This document shows positions 15,983-24,232 of a stretch of DNA of 64,000 nucleotides, in pieces. Under the pieces are notes generated by a model. It searched no databases and had not been told where the DNA came from. It saw only the letters and a program-made list of their open reading frames with translations. The stretch is taken from contig NZ_FOJG01000001.1 of the NCBI RefSeq assembly GCF_900110835.1, positions 1,437,022 to 1,501,021 of the forward strand, in the 5' to 3' direction. Made by a program: the position numbers and the translations under genes. The stretch is from Chitinophaga arvensicola. GTDB lineage: Bacteria; Bacteroidota; Bacteroidia; Chitinophagales; Chitinophagaceae. Positions within the stretch are counted from its first letter, which is position 1; every line of letters begins with the position of its first letter.

Positions 15983-17251
15983 ATGTTACAAGTACCGTTT
16001 ATACGTCAAAATAAAGAGTTGGTGCTGGAGCGTCTGGCTTTTAAGAATTTCAAAGAGCTGGAAGTAGTGGAAGAAGTGCTGGCACTGGACGACAAGCGTA
16101 AGAAATTAACCCTTGAATACGATGAAACCCAGGCACAGGTGAATAGTTTATCCAAAGAGATAGGCAAACTGATGGCCCAGGGCAAGAAAGAAGAAGGAGA
16201 AGCACAGCGCGCTGCTGTAGCAGCCCTGAAAGACCGCTTAGGCCCGGTTACCGAAGAACTGAATGCTACCGAGAAGGCATTACAGGAAACCCTGGTAAAA
16301 CTGCCCAACCTGCCGGCATCCATCGTTCCAGCCGGTAAAACACCGGAAGAGAATGTGGAAGTGCGTAAAGGTGGTAAAATTCCTGAGTTGTATGCAGGCG
16401 CGGTTCCGCATTGGGATCTGGCTAAACAATACGACCTGATTGACTTTGAACTCGGTAACAAAATTACCGGTAGTGGTTTTCCTGTTTTCAAAAACAGGGG
16501 CGCCCGTTTACAACGCGCCCTGATCCAGTATTTCCTGGATTATAATACCAGTAACGGTTATACTGAATATGCGCCGCCCTACCTGGTAAACGAAGCCTCT
16601 GCCTATGGCACCGGCCAGTTACCTGATAAAGAAGGCCAGATGTATCATGCTACCGCAGATAACTACTACCTGATTCCAACGGCAGAAGTTCCTGTAACCA
16701 ATATTTACCGCGATGAAATCGTAAAAGATACCGATCTGCCGGTAAAAATGACGGCCTATACGCCTTGTTTCCGCCGCGAAGCCGGATCTTATGGTAAAGA
16801 TGTACGCGGATTAAACCGTGTTCACCAGTTTGATAAAGTGGAAATTGTGCAGCTGGTACATCCGGATAAGTCTTACGAAGCGCTGGATGAAATGGTGGCA
16901 CACGTAGAAGCCTTGCTGAATCAACTGGAACTGCCTTACCGCATTCTTCGTTTATGCGCAGGGGATATGAGCTTCACTTCTGCCATTACCTACGATTTTG
17001 AAGTATACAGCGCTGCCCAGCAGAAATGGCTGGAAGTAAGCTCTGTGAGCAACTTCGAAGCGTATCAGACGCACCGTATGAAAATACGTTTTAAGGAAAA
17101 TAATGGTAAGCCGCAGCTGGTGCATTCCCTGAACGGAAGCTCCCTGGCATTGCCGCGTATCCTGGCCTGTTTGCTGGAAAATAACCAGACCGCAGAAGGT
17201 ATTCAGATACCCACGGTGCTGCAGAGCTATTTCGGCAGTCACATGATATAA
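15983..17251 (+). CDS. serS: seryl-tRNA synthetase
   Basis: A 422-residue class II aminoacyl-tRNA synthetase that charges tRNA-Ser. The N-terminal coiled-coil arm spans about 25-105 (ALDDKRKKLTLEYDETQAQV onward). The catalytic core follows with motif 2 (TPCFRREAGSYGKDVRG), the serine-binding segment near YLIPTAEVPVTN, and motif 3 (GSSLALPRILACLLENNQ). Length and order are normal. It is a monocistronic plus-strand gene with its own -7 box and a hairpin 23 bp past the stop. Confidence 0.96.
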   Translation: MLQVPFIRQNKELVLERLAFKNFKELEVVEEVLALDDKRKKLTLEYDETQAQVNSLSKEIGKLMAQGKKEEGEAQRAAVAALKDRLGPVTEELNATEKALQETLVKLPNLPASIVPAGKTPEENVEVRKGGKIPELYAGAVPHWDLAKQYDLIDFELGNKITGSGFPVFKNRGARLQRALIQYFLDYNTSNGYTEYAPPYLVNEASAYGTGQLPDKEGQMYHATADNYYLIPTAEVPVTNIYRDEIVKDTDLPVKMTAYTPCFRREAGSYGKDVRGLNRVHQFDKVEIVQLVHPDKSYEALDEMVAHVEALLNQLELPYRILRLCAGDMSFTSAITYDFEVYSAAQQKWLEVSSVSNFEAYQTHRMKIRFKENNGKPQLVHSLNGSSLALPRILACLLENNQTAEGIQIPTVLQSYFGSHMI

Positions 17252-17274
17252 GCATTACGGAAAATCATATACGG

Positions 17275-17315
17275 ATGACGGATCCGCAGGAATGAAATAC
17301 CTGCAAATCCGTCAT
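17275..17315 (+). terminator. imperfect hairpin after serS
   Basis: A 16-base stem (17275-17290 with 17300-17315, two mismatches) has a 9-base loop, 23 bp after the serS stop. There is no T-run, so termination is uncertain; it may be an RNA-stability structure. Confidence 0.4.
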
Positions 17316-17395
17316 TCGTCATTTGAAATCAATTGGGTAGCAGCCCATGCCTATGCTAAACCGGTTGCAAATCCCTCATTCATCGTTTGAAATCC
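17303..17395 (+). repeat. imperfect direct repeat, two copies of about 29 bp
   Basis: The two units lie at 17303-17331 and 17367-17395, sharing GCAAATCC-TCATTC-TC--TTTGAAATC. Non-coding ATTCGTCATTTGAAATC-like repeats are common between genes in this group. The second copy gives the upstream in-frame extension of the acetyltransferase its unlikely QIPHSSFEIRNF sequence. Confidence 0.5.
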
Positions 17396-17421
17396 GTAAT
17401 TTCCATCTGGTAATACAACTC

Positions 17422-17964
17422 ATGAAACATTTCCTGCCCAACGGCGACGAACTCATCATTCGCCCTCCCGAACACAACGATGCAGCAGGTTTGCTGGCCA
17501 GTTTCCAGCGCCTGACCCGGGAAACGGATTATCTCCTCTTTACCCGGAGAGAGTCGGAGGAGCTGGATCTGGCTTCAGAAGAAGATTACATACATTCCTA
17601 TCTCGATAATCCCAACCAACTTTTACTGGTGGCCGTTGTAAGAGGCCGTATCATAGGCTCCATCAACGTGAACCACAGCGGCCTGCATAAAAAGGCACAT
17701 ACTTCGGAAGTAGGCATTGCCGTGGAAAAAGACTGGAACAATATGGGCATCGGTCGTCGTTTACTAACCGCTATGTTGCGCTGGACCGAGTCCAGGGAAG
17801 GATTGGAGATGATTTACCTGCATGTTTTTTCCAATAATGAAAAGGCCATGCAACTGTACCGCAACTTTGGATTTATGGAATGCGGACGCCTGCCACAGGC
17901 TATTTTACAGAGAGACGGTTATTATGTAGACCTGGTAACCATGTACCTGCCGCTGAAACGGTAA
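17422..17964 (+). CDS. GNAT-family N-acetyltransferase
   Basis: 180 residues from the ATG at 17422. An in-frame ATG at 17347 was rejected because the added 25 residues translate a non-coding repeat. The GNAT fold is clear: LIIRPPEHNDAAGLLASF at the start, then VAVVRGRIIGSINVN, the acetyl-CoA loop VEKDWNNMGIGRRLLTAMLR (Q/RxxGxG/A type), and LHVFSNNEKAMQLYRNFGF. It is similar to L-amino-acid or ribosomal-protein acetyltransferases of the RimI/YhhY kind; the acceptor cannot be read from sequence. It converges on the nitroreductase gene 11 bp away. Confidence 0.85.
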   Translation: MKHFLPNGDELIIRPPEHNDAAGLLASFQRLTRETDYLLFTRRESEELDLASEEDYIHSYLDNPNQLLLVAVVRGRIIGSINVNHSGLHKKAHTSEVGIAVEKDWNNMGIGRRLLTAMLRWTESREGLEMIYLHVFSNNEKAMQLYRNFGFMECGRLPQAILQRDGYYVDLVTMYLPLKR

Positions 17965-17975
17965 AAGCAGAGGCT

Positions 17976-18605
17976 TTAGTTTACAAAGGTGACGAGATCA
18001 GAAAGCGGAAGTCTTACCTTTTTGAGCTTTGCGAAAGTATCCCCATCGGCGTCGCGATACCCCAGGGATAGTGCCACAACTGATTTAAGTCCTTGTTCCT
18101 TCAGGTGAAGCAGTGTATCGAATTTTTCCGCATCAAAACCTTCCATTGGTGTGGAGTCTATTTTCAATTCCGCAGCAGCAATTAAAGCGGTGCCCAACGC
18201 GATGTATGCCTGTCTGGCTGCCCAGTCAAAGTTTTCCTTATCTGTTCTTGACAAAAGACCACCAGTCAGGGCTGCTTTAAAATCAGCCAAAGCTTCTACT
18301 GGAATACCTCTTTCGCTGGCAATGTTCGCCAGGTAAGTCTCAATGTGAGAAAGGGTTACTGTTTCAAAAGCGGCAAATACCAGCAAATGCGAAGACTGTG
18401 AGATCTGCGAATTAAAAGAGCCAACCGCAAGTTCTTTACGAAGGGGAGAGTTTTCTATCACGAAAACGCGGTATGGCTGTAAGCCGGCCGAAGAAGCTGA
18501 TAAGTTAATAGCTTCCAGTATCTTGTTGACATCTTCCATCGATACTTTCTGATCACTGAATTTTTTGGTGGCATAGCGCCACTCCAGGTTTCCTATAATA
18601 TTCAT
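17976..18605 (-). CDS. nitroreductase-family NAD(P)H oxidoreductase
   Basis: 209 residues from the ATG at 18605; upstream in-frame codons to 18719 would run through the divergent regulator's promoter and start, so they were rejected. It is a flavin-dependent nitroreductase of the NfsB/NAD(P)H-oxidoreductase group: LEWRYATKKFSDQKVS at the N-terminus, SASSAGLQPYRVFVIEN for FMN contacts, RQAYIALGTALIAAAEL, and the C-terminal VVALSLGYRDADGDTFAK. It reduces nitro, quinone or azo compounds using FMN. It is divergent from an HxlR regulator, a pairing often seen where the regulator controls the reductase in response to electrophiles. Confidence 0.9.
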   Translation of the reverse strand: MNIIGNLEWRYATKKFSDQKVSMEDVNKILEAINLSASSAGLQPYRVFVIENSPLRKELAVGSFNSQISQSSHLLVFAAFETVTLSHIETYLANIASERGIPVEALADFKAALTGGLLSRTDKENFDWAARQAYIALGTALIAAAELKIDSTPMEGFDAEKFDTLLHLKEQGLKSVVALSLGYRDADGDTFAKLKKVRLPLSDLVTFVN

Positions 18606-18623
18606 ACACTTTATTTTACGACA

Positions 18624-18631
18624 CAAAACTA
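18624..18631 (-). promoter_or_regulatory. candidate promoter -7 box for the nitroreductase
   Basis: Reads TAGTTTTG on the minus strand, 18 bp before the ATG at 18605. It lies next to the hxlR -7 box on the other strand, so the two promoters are back to back. Confidence 0.4.
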
Positions 18632-18643
18632 GCCTAAGTAGTT

Positions 18644-18651
18644 TATATTTG
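18644..18651 (+). promoter_or_regulatory. candidate promoter -7 box for the HxlR gene
   Basis: TATATTTG matches TAnnTTTG, 40 bp before the regulator ATG. It overlaps the left arm of the dyad at 18648-18666. Confidence 0.42.
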
Positions 18652-18666
18652 TCACCAGGAGACAAA
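18648..18666. promoter_or_regulatory. candidate HxlR operator, dyad TTTGTC-N7-GACAAA
   Basis: A perfect 6-bp inverted repeat with a 7-bp spacer overlaps the regulator's own -7 box and lies just upstream of the nitroreductase promoter. A dimeric winged-helix HxlR protein bound here would cover both promoters. Position and symmetry are seen; the binding is inferred. Confidence 0.5.
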
Positions 18667-18691
18667 AAGTAATAGTAACATTCAGGTAACC

Positions 18692-19060
18692 ATGAGTAAT
18701 ATAACACCCACCCGATCACACGAATGCAAAAGAGCCATTATGGGGGTTCATGATGCGATGTACATTTTAGGCGGAAAATGGAAGATATCGATAATGGCCT
18801 GCCTGTTTTTTGGCCCCAAGCGTTATTCCGATATACTACGGAATGTAAAGGGTATTTCTGGAAAGATGCTCAGCAGAGAGCTAAAGGAAATGGAGGTTAA
18901 CCAGCTTATTAAGCGAACGGTAACCAGTAATCAACCCATTACGGTGATCTACGAAATGACGGAGTGCGGAGCGTCCACAAAACCGATCGTTAGCGTTCTT
19001 GCCGAATGGGGGGAAACGTACCGGAAACAGATGATAGAAAAAACACCTGCCGACATTTAA
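18692..19060 (+). CDS. HxlR-family winged-helix transcriptional regulator
   Basis: 122 residues with the HxlR layout: an N-terminal Cys near residue 12 (THECKRAIM-type, here SHECKRAIMGVHDAMYIL), then GGKWKISIMACLFFGPKRYS, the recognition region GISGKMLSRELKEMEVNQLI, and YEMTECGASTKPIVSVLAEW at the end. HxlR proteins are small dimeric repressors or activators, several of which sense electrophiles through the N-terminal Cys. It is divergent from the nitroreductase, with a candidate operator between them. Confidence 0.92.
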   Translation: MSNITPTRSHECKRAIMGVHDAMYILGGKWKISIMACLFFGPKRYSDILRNVKGISGKMLSRELKEMEVNQLIKRTVTSNQPITVIYEMTECGASTKPIVSVLAEWGETYRKQMIEKTPADI

Positions 19061-19118
19061 TTTTTTTTGCCGGATCACAAAGTAACTGTCAGGCTTCCCG
19101 GCCGCATAACTCATAAGT

Positions 19119-19733
19119 ATGAACACAACCGATTTGCTACAACAGGTAGCATTTATCAAAGAGATTGATAAATTAAAATACATTCAGCGAAGAACTAAAT
19201 TATTCAATAGCGACCGGCACGAAAATGATGCTGAACACAGCTGGCATCTGGCTATGATGACGTTGGTGCTGGCAGGACATGCAGATAAGCCGATTGATGT
19301 ATTGAAGGTTATTAAGATGGTATTAATTCATGACCTGGTGGAGATAGATGCCGGCGATACTTTTCTTTATGATACCTCAAAGAACCATATCAATACAGAA
19401 GAAGAACGTTTAGCGGCAAAGCGGATTTTTGGACTATTGCCGGAAGAACAGGCAAAGGAATTTATGGCTATCTGGGAAGAATTTGAAGAAGGAGTTACCG
19501 ATAATGCCCAATTTGCCAAAGCGATGGATCGATTTGAACCCCTGCTACAAAATACCTCGAATAATGGTGGTACCTGGGCCGAATTTGATGTGCCCTATCA
19601 GACCGTGTATAACAAGAAGAAAGCCATTAAAAATGGTTCTGCCACTATTTGGAACTATGCAGAAGTGTTGTTGAATGAAAGTGTTGAAAAAGGCATTCTT
19701 CGAAAAGAAACACCAACAGGAACGGCAGAATAA
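19119..19733 (+). CDS. HD-domain phosphohydrolase (YfbR/HDDC2-like)
   Basis: 204 residues with an HD domain: H34 in SDRHENDAEHSWHLAM, the HD pair H71-D72 in VLIHDLVEIDAGD, and a distal Asp in AKAMDRFEPLLQ. The spacing matches the YfbR/HDDC2 nucleoside 5'-monophosphate phosphohydrolase group, metal-dependent enzymes of nucleotide turnover. It lies 58 bp after the HxlR gene in the same direction and converges on the AraC gene 14 bp away. Substrate not provable from sequence. Confidence 0.85.
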   Translation: MNTTDLLQQVAFIKEIDKLKYIQRRTKLFNSDRHENDAEHSWHLAMMTLVLAGHADKPIDVLKVIKMVLIHDLVEIDAGDTFLYDTSKNHINTEEERLAAKRIFGLLPEEQAKEFMAIWEEFEEGVTDNAQFAKAMDRFEPLLQNTSNNGGTWAEFDVPYQTVYNKKKAIKNGSATIWNYAEVLLNESVEKGILRKETPTGTAE

Positions 19734-19747
19734 TCATTAGATGCTGC

Positions 19748-20605
19748 TCATTGTTTGTTGTGTTGCGTGGCCCTGTAATTGGTAGGTGTAACATGGTATT
19801 TATCATGAAAGCTCTTCGTGAAATTCGCGAGATCGTTAAACCCGCAATCAAAGGCAATATCGGTGATACGATTGTCAGAAACCAAAAGCAGTTCAGCTGC
19901 TTTTTCCAGTCTTTGATTTTTTATGTAACTGGCAGGAGAGTCATTGTACAATTTTGTAAACTCTCTTTTGAAAGAAGAAACGCTTAGATTGGTTTTACGT
20001 GCCAGCTCTTCTATACCCATCTGCGAAAACAGATTCGCTTCTATGATTTGTTTGAAAGTGTAGGTTGCCGGTGAAAAAAGCTGTGATAGTATTACCTGTA
20101 TCGCTCCGGCATTCTGCGTTTGCGACAGCAACAGTATGATCTCCTTTATTTTCAGAATCAAAATATCATCGTTGGCCAAAGAAGGGTTTTCCACATAGAA
20201 GAGGAGCCCTTCCATATACTTCTGGATCAGAAAATCAGTATTTATTTTTTCGCTGGACTGATTAGATACTATATGCTGTGGCCGTTGAAGTAATGGAGGA
20301 AGTTCCCTGTCATATATCTTCTTTAGTATTTCCAGATGAAAAGTAACGATTACAATTTCGCCGTTGCCGCTTGCATTGGAGTGGTGTATTTGTCTTCCTG
20401 AGTTGATGCAATTCAGAAACAATGAATAATTTGTAGGAATATTTATCTGCTCATCATCAAACTGATATTGCATCTCCCCCTGATGCATGTATAAAAAACA
20501 GGCCTGTTCGGATATGGGAAAAGCAAATTCGAAAGGAGGTTTTAGCACTACTTTCTGAATAAGAGATTTCCCGAACAGATCAATTTTCTTATAGTCGATG
20601 ATCAT
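19748..20605 (-). CDS. AraC-family transcriptional regulator
   Basis: 285 residues. The N-terminal half is a cupin-like sensor (FAFPISEQACFLYMHQGEMQ). The C-terminal 100 residues hold two helix-turn-helix motifs: GIEELARKTNLSVSSFKREF and ITDIAFDCGFNDLANFTKSF, followed by KYHVTPTNYR. This is the standard AraC/XylS layout, close to the Bacteroidota regulators with an exsA-like N-terminal domain. It is divergent from a small membrane-protein gene, with a 21-bp-period direct repeat in the shared promoter. That makes the membrane protein its likeliest target. Confidence 0.92.
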   Translation of the reverse strand: MIIDYKKIDLFGKSLIQKVVLKPPFEFAFPISEQACFLYMHQGEMQYQFDDEQINIPTNYSLFLNCINSGRQIHHSNASGNGEIVIVTFHLEILKKIYDRELPPLLQRPQHIVSNQSSEKINTDFLIQKYMEGLLFYVENPSLANDDILILKIKEIILLLSQTQNAGAIQVILSQLFSPATYTFKQIIEANLFSQMGIEELARKTNLSVSSFKREFTKLYNDSPASYIKNQRLEKAAELLLVSDNRITDIAFDCGFNDLANFTKSFHDKYHVTPTNYRATQHNKQ

Positions 20606-20642
20606 AAGTTTCTTTTGGGTGCAAGCATGTATCCCGCCGTGT

Positions 20643-20684
20643 GAACCAAATTACCAAATAATTGAACCAATCCGCCAAATTCGT
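20643..20684. promoter_or_regulatory. 21-bp-period direct repeat, candidate AraC operator
   Basis: GAACCAA-N4-CCAAAT occurs at 20643-20659 and again at 20664-20680, exactly 21 bp apart and in the same orientation. AraC monomers typically bind direct half-sites spaced two helical turns apart. The site is 38 bp from the araC-type start codon, in the divergent region. Confidence 0.55.
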
Positions 20685-20791
20685 TTTCCCTTGCTTTTGC
20701 AATTTTGTGAAAGAAAAACAAACGCAGGGTGATACCTGATAAATGCCCCTCAGGCACCATTTATTTATTCCAAATTAAACAAATTGACATT

Positions 20792-21286
20792 ATGGGACTA
20801 TCAAATTTAGGAATCTTCCACACTATTATTGGCGTAACGGCCATTGTTGCCGCAATTGTATCGTATATAAGATACGGTAAGATTGCTTTATCCGCATTGT
20901 CCGGTAAAATATACTTTTATGGTACTATCATCACATCATTAACATCGTTGGGCCTTTCTAAGGCGGGTGGCTTTAACCCGGGACATGTTTTCTCCATCAT
21001 CATCATTATTTTGGTAGCGGTAGCCTACTTTCTTCATTCGAAAAAGCCGGGGCAGAACCGTAGCCGGTATTTTGAAAACTTTTTGCTGTCATTCAGCTTT
21101 TTTCTGTCCTGGCTTCCAACTATCAATGAAACCTTTACCCGTGTTCCTATTGGTCATCCTTTAGCGAAGTCTCCGGGTGATCCGATAATAGGGAAAACGC
21201 TGCTTATTATTTTTATATTATTCATTGCAGGTACTGTATATCAATTCAGAAAGCAAAAGAGAATGAATGCAATTGGAATGAGTTGA
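20792..21286 (+). CDS. DUF2306-like small membrane protein
   Basis: 164 residues from the ATG at 20792 (MGLSNLGIFHTIIGVTAIVA); codons upstream to 20729 are in frame but lack a good start context. About four or five membrane segments are seen: FHTIIGVTAIVAAIVSYI, IYFYGTIITSLTSLG, HVFSIIIIILVAVAYFL, ENFLLSFSFFLSWLP and TLLIIFILFIAGTVYQ. The single conserved-looking motif is PIGHPLAKSPGDPIIGKTL. The overall plan resembles DUF2306 proteins, but the match is by eye only. No enzymatic motif. It is divergent from the AraC regulator. Confidence 0.65.
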   Translation: MGLSNLGIFHTIIGVTAIVAAIVSYIRYGKIALSALSGKIYFYGTIITSLTSLGLSKAGGFNPGHVFSIIIIILVAVAYFLHSKKPGQNRSRYFENFLLSFSFFLSWLPTINETFTRVPIGHPLAKSPGDPIIGKTLLIIFILFIAGTVYQFRKQKRMNAIGMS

Positions 21287-21367
21287 TCAGCGGCTTTGGT
21301 TGTTTCCGGCATTTTTTACAAAAATTTCCCCTGAATACCGTTATTTTTAGATGCTAAATGATGCCGC

Positions 21368-22453
21368 ATGGACAGATATGACAGACAGACGAGACTGGAT
21401 GGTTTTGGTCAGGAGAAACAGGCTTTATTACGACAGGCCAAAGTGCTGGTGATTGGCGCCGGCGGCCTGGGAGTACCCGTACTGCAATACCTGACCGCTA
21501 TGGGGGTAGGCCGGATCGGTATCGTAGAGCATGATACCGTATCAGTTACCAACCTGCAAAGGCAGGTATTGTATACCACCGCTGATCAGGGGAAATCCAA
21601 AGTGGCACAGGCTGTAAGCAGGTTGCAACAACTGAATCCGGAAGTGACACACGTGATACATGATACCTGGCTGACACCTGATAATGCGCTGACGCTTTTC
21701 CGTGAATATGATGTAATTGTAGATGGTTCGGATAACTTCGGTACGCGCTATCTTGTAAATGATGCCTGTGTAATGACCGGTAAACCGCTGGTATATGGGG
21801 CTATTTATAAGTTTGAAGGACAGCTCAGTGTATTCAACTACCAGGGTGGCGCCACTTACCGCTGCATCTTCCCGGAGCCACCGGAAAGCGGAGAAATGCT
21901 CAATTGCAACGACATAGGTGTGCTGGGTGTATTGCCTGGTATTATTGGTTGTTATATGGCCAATGAAACGGTGAAAGTGATTACCGGTATTGGTACACCA
22001 CTTCGCAATCAATTAATGACAATAGACACTCTTCATAATACCCACCTGACCTTTCAGATAACCCCGGTGCCGGAAAACCTTGCTATTAGTGCCTTGCAGG
22101 ATAACTACGCGCAATCGGTATGTGAAGTAACCGGTGTGCAGTCACTTTCTGTGCAGCAGTTGCAGCAGTGGCTGCAAGACGATACCCGTTTTATGTTGCT
22201 GGATGTACGGGAAGAAGATGAATGGGAGATCTGTCATATTCCGCAATCAGTGCACATCCCAATGGGGCGTGTATTGCAACAGGTGTCTGCTATCCCGGAT
22301 GATGTGCCTTTGGCGGTGCTTTGTCATCATGGAATGCGTAGCCGCGCGGTAGCACAGCGTTTATCAGAGCTGGGCTTTAACCGGGTGTATAATGTAGAAG
22401 GCGGTATTCACGCCTGGGCCAGTGCTATTGATCACCAGATGCAAACTTACTAG
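21368..22453 (+). CDS. moeB: MoeB/ThiF-type adenylyltransferase fused to rhodanese
   Basis: 361 residues. The E1-like domain (about 1-230) has the ATP loop VIGAGGLGVPVLQYL at 28-42, DGSDNFGTRYLVNDAC, and C180 in LNCNDIGVLGVLPG. The C-terminal rhodanese domain (about 258-358) carries C319 in the loop CHHGMRS. MoeB adenylates the C-terminal glycine of MoaD; the rhodanese cysteine can pass sulfur to it. It opens the Moco gene island, with a TSUP transporter gene 2 bp downstream. Odd point: the two CxxC zinc pairs usual in MoeB/ThiF are missing, with only C166 left (TYRCIFPE). It could serve thiamine instead, but the neighbours favour Moco. Confidence 0.88.
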   Translation: MDRYDRQTRLDGFGQEKQALLRQAKVLVIGAGGLGVPVLQYLTAMGVGRIGIVEHDTVSVTNLQRQVLYTTADQGKSKVAQAVSRLQQLNPEVTHVIHDTWLTPDNALTLFREYDVIVDGSDNFGTRYLVNDACVMTGKPLVYGAIYKFEGQLSVFNYQGGATYRCIFPEPPESGEMLNCNDIGVLGVLPGIIGCYMANETVKVITGIGTPLRNQLMTIDTLHNTHLTFQITPVPENLAISALQDNYAQSVCEVTGVQSLSVQQLQQWLQDDTRFMLLDVREEDEWEICHIPQSVHIPMGRVLQQVSAIPDDVPLAVLCHHGMRSRAVAQRLSELGFNRVYNVEGGIHAWASAIDHQMQTY

Positions 22454-22455
22454 CT

Positions 22456-23205
22456 GTGATTACTGAACTCTGTATCCTCTTTTTTATTGTTGCACTGGCT
22501 TATTCTGCTGCTGGTTTCGGTGGTGGTTCCAGCTACCTGGCTATTTTATCTTTACCGCTGTGGGCAGTGGATTTTCAGCTGATGAAATCTACGGCCTTAT
22601 TGTGTAATGTGGCGGTAGTGACTGGTGGCGTGTATCATTTTTACAAAAGCGGGCATCTGCCCATGAAGAAAGCCTGGCAGTTGTCGCTGGTGAGTGTACC
22701 GCTGGCTTTTATAGGCAGTTATCTGCCGATGAAGCAGGCTACTTTTTTCCTGTTGCTCGGTATTGCGCTGACGTTGGCAGCGTTGCTGATGTGTTACCGT
22801 TTATTTTTTGAGAAAGATGAACCGGTGATTCCTGCCAGTAAGAGCAATGGTATTGCCTATGGCATAATTGGCGGCGCTATCGGTTTGTTATCCGGTATGA
22901 CGGGTATTGGCGGAGGTATTTATTTGTCGCCCGTATTGCGTTTGGGCAAGTACGATACGGCTAAGAATATTGCGGGTTTGAGTAGTTTTTTTATCCTGGT
23001 AAATTCTATTGCCGGACTGGCCGGACAGGCAGCCAAACATGCGATTGTGTTTGATGTGAAATTTGCGGGGCCTTTGCTGTTGGCGGTTATTGCCGGCGGA
23101 CAACTGGGTTCGCGGGTGAGTGCGAAGGTATTAAAACCTAAGTGGGTGGCGGGTGCTACGGCAGTGTTGATTTTATATGCGGGAATACAGATGTTGTTGA
23201 AATAA
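22456..23205 (+). CDS. TSUP-family (TauE/SafE) sulfite/sulfur transporter
   Basis: 249 residues from a GTG 2 bp after the moeB stop. About eight membrane segments lie in two repeats, each with the family motif: GFGGGSSYLAILSLPLW near residue 21 and GMTGIGGGIYLSPVL near residue 145. TSUP proteins move sulfite, sulfonates or related anions across the inner membrane. The coupling to a MoeB-rhodanese gene suggests a link with the sulfur needed for molybdopterin, but the transported anion is unknown. It converges on moaA 47 bp away. Confidence 0.85.
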   Translation: MITELCILFFIVALAYSAAGFGGGSSYLAILSLPLWAVDFQLMKSTALLCNVAVVTGGVYHFYKSGHLPMKKAWQLSLVSVPLAFIGSYLPMKQATFFLLLGIALTLAALLMCYRLFFEKDEPVIPASKSNGIAYGIIGGAIGLLSGMTGIGGGIYLSPVLRLGKYDTAKNIAGLSSFFILVNSIAGLAGQAAKHAIVFDVKFAGPLLLAVIAGGQLGSRVSAKVLKPKWVAGATAVLILYAGIQMLLK

Positions 23206-23252
23206 CTACTATTAATAAAGGGTGTCTTTGAGCTTCCGGCTCATTAATACCT

Positions 23253-24227
23253 CTACCCTCCTATCACGGACATACTTTCCATGGTTTTTTCTGTGTGATG
23301 CGCTTCTGCTTCAAAGCCATTGGCAAAGCGGGCGTGAATGGCTGATTGAATGGCAGGGAGTAACTGCTGTGGTGATCCATCTCTCAGTATCTCCTTTACA
23401 TTCAACACATCATTGCCGTACAGGCATGTTTTCATGCTACCGGTAGCGGATATACGAAGACGATTGCAGGTGCCACAAAATGTTCTGCTATAGGCCGGAA
23501 TTACACCTATGTTGCCTTTGTGACCGGGGATATGATAATTGAGCGATGTAGAATGCGGCGGGTCTGCTATTTTTTCCAGCGGATAAGTTTCGGCAATGGA
23601 GGCTAATATTTTATGATAGTTCCATTCAATGCCGGAGAACGTATGTCCCTGACCGTTAAAAGGCATTTCTTCTATAAATCTTACGGAGAGTGCGTTGTCG
23701 CGGGTGAGTGCGGTGAATGCGGCGAGTTCGTCGGTATTTACCTGGTCCATGACCACGGCGTTTATTTTCACCTGCATGTTGTGTTGCAGCAGGCTTTGCA
23801 GGGTATCCATGACGGCGGAAAACCGGTTGCGGCGGGTGATTTGCAGGAAGCGGCCGGCCTGCAGGGTATCAAGACTCAGGTTGATATGTGTGATGCCGAG
23901 TTGCCGGAGTGCCGGGATGTAGGATTGTGTTAATACACCGTTGGTAGTGATAGCGATTTCCTTAATGCCTGGAATCGCTTTTATATTTTCCAGCAGCGTC
24001 ATTAAGCCCGGGCGGAGAAAGGGTTCTCCCCCGGTGATCCTTATTTTGGAAATGCCGGCGGCGGCGAGTGTTTGTAGTAATTGCAGTATTTCGTTGTCGG
24101 TGAGTAATGTGTCGCGTTGCACAAAATGCATATTCTCCGGCATACAGTAGGTACAGCGCAGGTTACAGCGATCTGTTACCGACAGGCGGACGTAATCTAT
24201 TATACGGTGATGTGCATCAGTGAGCAT
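23253..24227 (-). CDS. moaA: GTP 3',8-cyclase MoaA
   Basis: A 324-residue radical SAM enzyme for the first Moco step, turning GTP into 3',8-cH2GTP with MoaC acting next. The N-terminal cluster cysteines are C21, C25 and C28 (DRCNLRCTYCMPE). The C-terminal cluster cysteines are C251, C254 and C268 (FCGTCNRLRIS ... KTCLYG). ITTNGVLTQ and ITGGEPF fit the SAM and substrate regions. The chain ends SVIGG, and the terminal Gly-Gly is essential in MoaA. It lies 5 bp after the small DUF7009-like gene and is probably co-transcribed with it. Confidence 0.96.
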   Translation of the reverse strand: MLTDAHHRIIDYVRLSVTDRCNLRCTYCMPENMHFVQRDTLLTDNEILQLLQTLAAAGISKIRITGGEPFLRPGLMTLLENIKAIPGIKEIAITTNGVLTQSYIPALRQLGITHINLSLDTLQAGRFLQITRRNRFSAVMDTLQSLLQHNMQVKINAVVMDQVNTDELAAFTALTRDNALSVRFIEEMPFNGQGHTFSGIEWNYHKILASIAETYPLEKIADPPHSTSLNYHIPGHKGNIGVIPAYSRTFCGTCNRLRISATGSMKTCLYGNDVLNVKEILRDGSPQQLLPAIQSAIHARFANGFEAEAHHTEKTMESMSVIGG

Positions 24228-24232
24228 TGCTA

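Noticed and set aside
17347..17421. In-frame N-terminal extension of the acetyltransferase (extra 25 residues)
   Set aside because: The extension translates a dispersed non-coding repeat; the family starts at the ATG at 17422.
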